22,204 nucleotides of DNA from a virus. The notes under the pieces are model-generated. The model was not told the origin of the DNA. It worked only from the letters and a program-made list of their open reading frames with translations, and did not search any database. Position 1 is the stretch's first letter; each line of letters opens with the position of its first letter. Made by a program: the position numbers and the translations under genes. Below are positions 19,459-22,204 of this stretch, one piece after another. The DNA lies in the IMG/VR virus record IMGVR_UViG_3300030099_001550, positions 1 through 22,204 of that record; one strand, given 5' to 3'.

Positions 19459-22204
19459 ATGGCAAACACAAGCAGAAATTTTGTAGCAGGTAAGATGAAT
19501 AAGGGTCTTGATGAAAGACTCTTGCCTAATGGTCAGTATATTGATGCTGTTAATGTGCGCTTGGGTTCTACTGAAACAACAGAAATTGGTGCTGTAGAAA
19601 ACTCAAGAGGAAATGAAAGGCTTACGTCTATTGAGTTTAACAATCAACCTCTTTCAAATGATGCTATATGTATTGGTGCCTTTGGCGTGGGTGAAGAAGA
19701 AACTATGTATTGGTTTGTACACGACCCTTCATTTGGTTTAGGTTCAACCGGAAAGTGTGACATGATTGTTTCATTTAACACCAACTCAGAAGTGTTAACT
19801 TATCATGTTGTAAGTATTGATGACGGAGGTGGTGTAAATACTACCTTAAATTTTGACCCACAATTCCTTGTCTTAGGTGTTACATATGTTGATGACTTGT
19901 TATTTTTTACAGACAACAACAACCAACCTAGATTTATAAATGTAAGAAGAAACTACAACGCACCATTAACTCCAAATTATATTGACGAGTTTACTGCTGA
20001 ATCTTTATTGGTAATTAAAAAACCACCGGTTACTGCACCATTGGTTTCACCACAATCAGGAGGAGATAATAATTATTTAGAGGATAGATTTGTTTGTTTC
20101 GGATATAGATATAGATATGCTGACAATGAATACTCAGCCACATCTCCTTTTTCTCAACCTTCTTTTATACCGGGACCTTTTAATTTTTCTCCACAAACTT
20201 TTCTTAACGATGGGATGCTTAACACAACTAATATAGCTGAGATTACTTATAACTCAGGAGATGAATTAGTAGTTGGTATTGACTTGTTATTTAAAGATAT
20301 GAACTCAGGAACGATAAAGGTAATCGAAAAGCTAGACAAATCTGACCTAGGTATTCCAAATAATTCTGAACAGCAATATACGTTTAGTAATAGTAAGATA
20401 TTTACCATTTTGGCAGATTCAGAAATTTTAAGACTATATGATAATGTTCCATTAAAAGCTAAAGCTCAAACTTTAATGGGTAACAGATTGATGTATGGTA
20501 ATTATTTTGAGGGATATGATTTGGTAGACGCAGCAGGTACAGCTATAAAATTAGAATACACTACTGAACTAATTAGTGAATTTGTAGAATTTAGAGAACT
20601 AGAGGTAAATCTTAGTGCAGGAGATTATACTATTGCAGGAGGTGCTGCTGTAAGTATACCTGATACCGTGCTAAATATTGATTTAACTGACATAGATTTA
20701 GTTGCAGGTGCGAGTATTAATATTGATTTTGATATTGTACATCAATCATTCGATGCTTCAGGTCAACAATTGACAGATACCAATGGAAACATTGAGCTAA
20801 CATATAATTATCTACTAACTCAAGATTATCCCACTTTACAAGATTTATTAAATGACGCAGACTTTATAGACTCCATACAATTATTAGAACCTAATTTTGC
20901 TGACGCTTGTAATGGGACTTCACTTACAGATGAATTTAATTGTGACCTTCAATTAACTCTTGATACTACTTATGAAAAAACAGGCACAGGTATTACAGGA
21001 ATTGGTGAACCTTTTCTTCTTGCATCAGGAAGTCCTACCAACCCCAATACTTTAGTTATACAAATTAATGCAGCCGAATATGTAGACTCAACAAACCCTG
21101 CAAATGTTGCATATGAGTATTTACAAATGTCACTAGCTCAAGCTGAGTACACTAAGGTAGCTAATGCCAAAAGCTTAAAAAGTAATAGAGGATATGAAAT
21201 TGGTATAATATATTTAGATGAGTTTATGAGAGCAAGTACAGCTCTTGTTAGTCCCAACAATACACAATCAGTTCCATGTGAATTGTCTGTTAGTCAAAAT
21301 AAAATAAGAGTAGAGATACCACCTACTCAGCTTCCACCTTCTTTTGCCAAGTATTATAAGTTCTGTATAAAGGCTGATAAAGAAGGCTATGACGTTATTT
21401 ATAGCAACCTTTATTTTAAAGATGCAACTCTAGGAGCCACATGGTTTAGACTTGAAGGTGAAAACTCTCAGAAGATAGAAGTGGGTGACAAGTTGTTTGT
21501 AAAAGCTGATACTAATGGACCAAAGCGAAGATGTACTGAAGTAACTGTATTAGAAAAAGAAGCTAAAGAAGAAGACTTTATAGAACCACCACCTTCTGAC
21601 GCAGCCGGAGAACCCGTAGTAGTTCCATCAGGTACATATATGTTAATAGCTACAAATCAAATATCAACAGAGCTTGGAGACAACCCTGTGATAGAAGATG
21701 ACAAAAGCGCTAAGTCAAACAAGAATTGTCCTAAAGTGTTTATGAATGTTTGTACAATTCCAAACCCTGACTATGACCCTGCAACTTATGACCCTTTAGA
21801 CCCTACAACTTTTGCATTTATACCCTTCGATATTCCTGCAGGTTCCACGATGAGAATAAACTATTTTAACAGAAGAAATGGTGGTGCCGGAAACAAATGT
21901 GAATTAAGAGAATGTGTATGGGAAACTGTAGCTACAGCTTCTCAAGACTATGCAAATGTAAAAGATTTCTTCGATGGAGATAATATATTCGGACTTACAA
22001 GTCAATCACAATGCAGAACAGATACGAGTGACTCACCTTCTGTTTTTTCTTATGACCCAACGCTAGGAACTTTTGACGTAATAACAATCTTTGGAATAAA
22101 CAGAGAAACTTCATCCGACCTAGATTGCGAATTAGGAACTAATTTTATTAGATTTTTAGATTACAATGGAACCGACCAAGAACTATCAGGTAAACAAACT
22201 CTTG
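19459..22204 (+). CDS. muzzle/tail stabilisation-type protein, N-terminal 915 aa (cut by window end)
   Basis: An open frame from ATG at 19459 reads without a stop to the window edge, at least 915 residues. The N-terminus has N-K-G-L-D-E-R-L-L-P-N-G-Q-Y-I-D-A-V-N-V-R (14-34), then G-A-V-E-N-S-R-G-N near 44-52. I recall this set from the large tail muzzle or stabilisation protein of crAss-like phages and from big structural proteins of other marine podoviruses. Later sections are beta-rich, with W-F-V-H, A-K-A-Q-T-L-M-G-N-R-L-M-Y-G-N-Y near 335-350 and P-D-Y-D-P-A-T-Y-D-P-L-D-P near 770. It probably forms the end of the short tail. Several Cys lie in the last 200 visible residues. Confidence 0.75.
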   Translation, partial: MANTSRNFVAGKMNKGLDERLLPNGQYIDAVNVRLGSTETTEIGAVENSRGNERLTSIEFNNQPLSNDAICIGAFGVGEEETMYWFVHDPSFGLGSTGKCDMIVSFNTNSEVLTYHVVSIDDGGGVNTTLNFDPQFLVLGVTYVDDLLFFTDNNNQPRFINVRRNYNAPLTPNYIDEFTAESLLVIKKPPVTAPLVSPQSGGDNNYLEDRFVCFGYRYRYADNEYSATSPFSQPSFIPGPFNFSPQTFLNDGMLNTTNIAEITYNSGDELVVGIDLLFKDMNSGTIKVIEKLDKSDLGIPNNSEQQYTFSNSKIFTILADSEILRLYDNVPLKAKAQTLMGNRLMYGNYFEGYDLVDAAGTAIKLEYTTELISEFVEFRELEVNLSAGDYTIAGGAAVSIPDTVLNIDLTDIDLVAGASINIDFDIVHQSFDASGQQLTDTNGNIELTYNYLLTQDYPTLQDLLNDADFIDSIQLLEPNFADACNGTSLTDEFNCDLQLTLDTTYEKTGTGITGIGEPFLLASGSPTNPNTLVIQINAAEYVDSTNPANVAYEYLQMSLAQAEYTKVANAKSLKSNRGYEIGIIYLDEFMRASTALVSPNNTQSVPCELSVSQNKIRVEIPPTQLPPSFAKYYKFCIKADKEGYDVIYSNLYFKDATLGATWFRLEGENSQKIEVGDKLFVKADTNGPKRRCTEVTVLEKEAKEEDFIEPPPSDAAGEPVVVPSGTYMLIATNQISTELGDNPVIEDDKSAKSNKNCPKVFMNVCTIPNPDYDPATYDPLDPTTFAFIPFDIPAGSTMRINYFNRRNGGAGNKCELRECVWETVATASQDYANVKDFFDGDNIFGLTSQSQCRTDTSDSPSVFSYDPTLGTFDVITIFGINRETSSDLDCELGTNFIRFLDYNGTDQELSGKQTL

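Noticed and set aside
1-22204. tRNAs, CRISPR arrays, insertion sequences, integrase or attachment sites
   Set aside because: None was seen on reading the window: no cloverleaf-like segments in the gaps, no regular spaced repeats and no recombinase-type protein.

Overview
The window is a gene-dense, AT-rich, single-strand (all +) piece of a tailed double-stranded DNA phage that very probably infects a marine Bacteroidetes/Flavobacteriia host. The host guess rests on two things. Promoter-like sites of the Bacteroidetes type (TAnnTTTG) sit in most of the few real intergenic gaps. Genes start behind A-rich stretches rather than Shine-Dalgarno sequences. Gene content and order (small basic proteins, fibres, lysis genes, TerL, long portal with Q-rich tail, acidic scaffold-like protein, about 500-residue capsid protein, ring-type proteins, very large muzzle-type protein) fit a short-tailed crAss-like phage or a sister lineage. 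That placement uses remembered family resemblance, not a search.

Layout. 1-1571: eight very small, mostly basic proteins, several overlapping or nearly touching. 1593-4692: virion surface and fibre genes, including a fibre with a GGTGAT-type repeat and a lectin-like C-terminus, plus two small genes (a DCGC protein and a Gly-Ile repeat protein). 4717-7618: a tightly coupled block that looks like lysis and envelope interaction. It holds a membrane-anchored coiled coil, a secreted thioredoxin-fold protein without cysteines, an outer-membrane beta-barrel candidate, a 40-residue Arg/Lys-rich protein, a zinc amidase and a holin. 7647-9255: a coiled-coil protein, a beta-rich virion protein and two conserved unknowns. 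9236-14159: packaging genes (possible small terminase, TerL, portal), joined by overlapping start/stop codons. 14211-16873: scaffold-like protein and major capsid protein, ending in a UUCG hairpin. 16939-22204: capsid-associated protein, terminator, promoter, two ring-type proteins and the first 915 residues of a muzzle-type protein that runs off the window.

Working together, the right half builds the DNA-filled head and neck, the middle opens the cell, and the fibres bind the host. The small basic proteins at the left may be virion cargo or DNA-condensing proteins, which is inference. The standard genetic code is used: several genes end on TAG immediately before a terminator, a promoter or the next gene. 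No tRNA, CRISPR array, insertion sequence, integrase or attachment site was seen, and there is no gene-free stretch longer than 300 bases.
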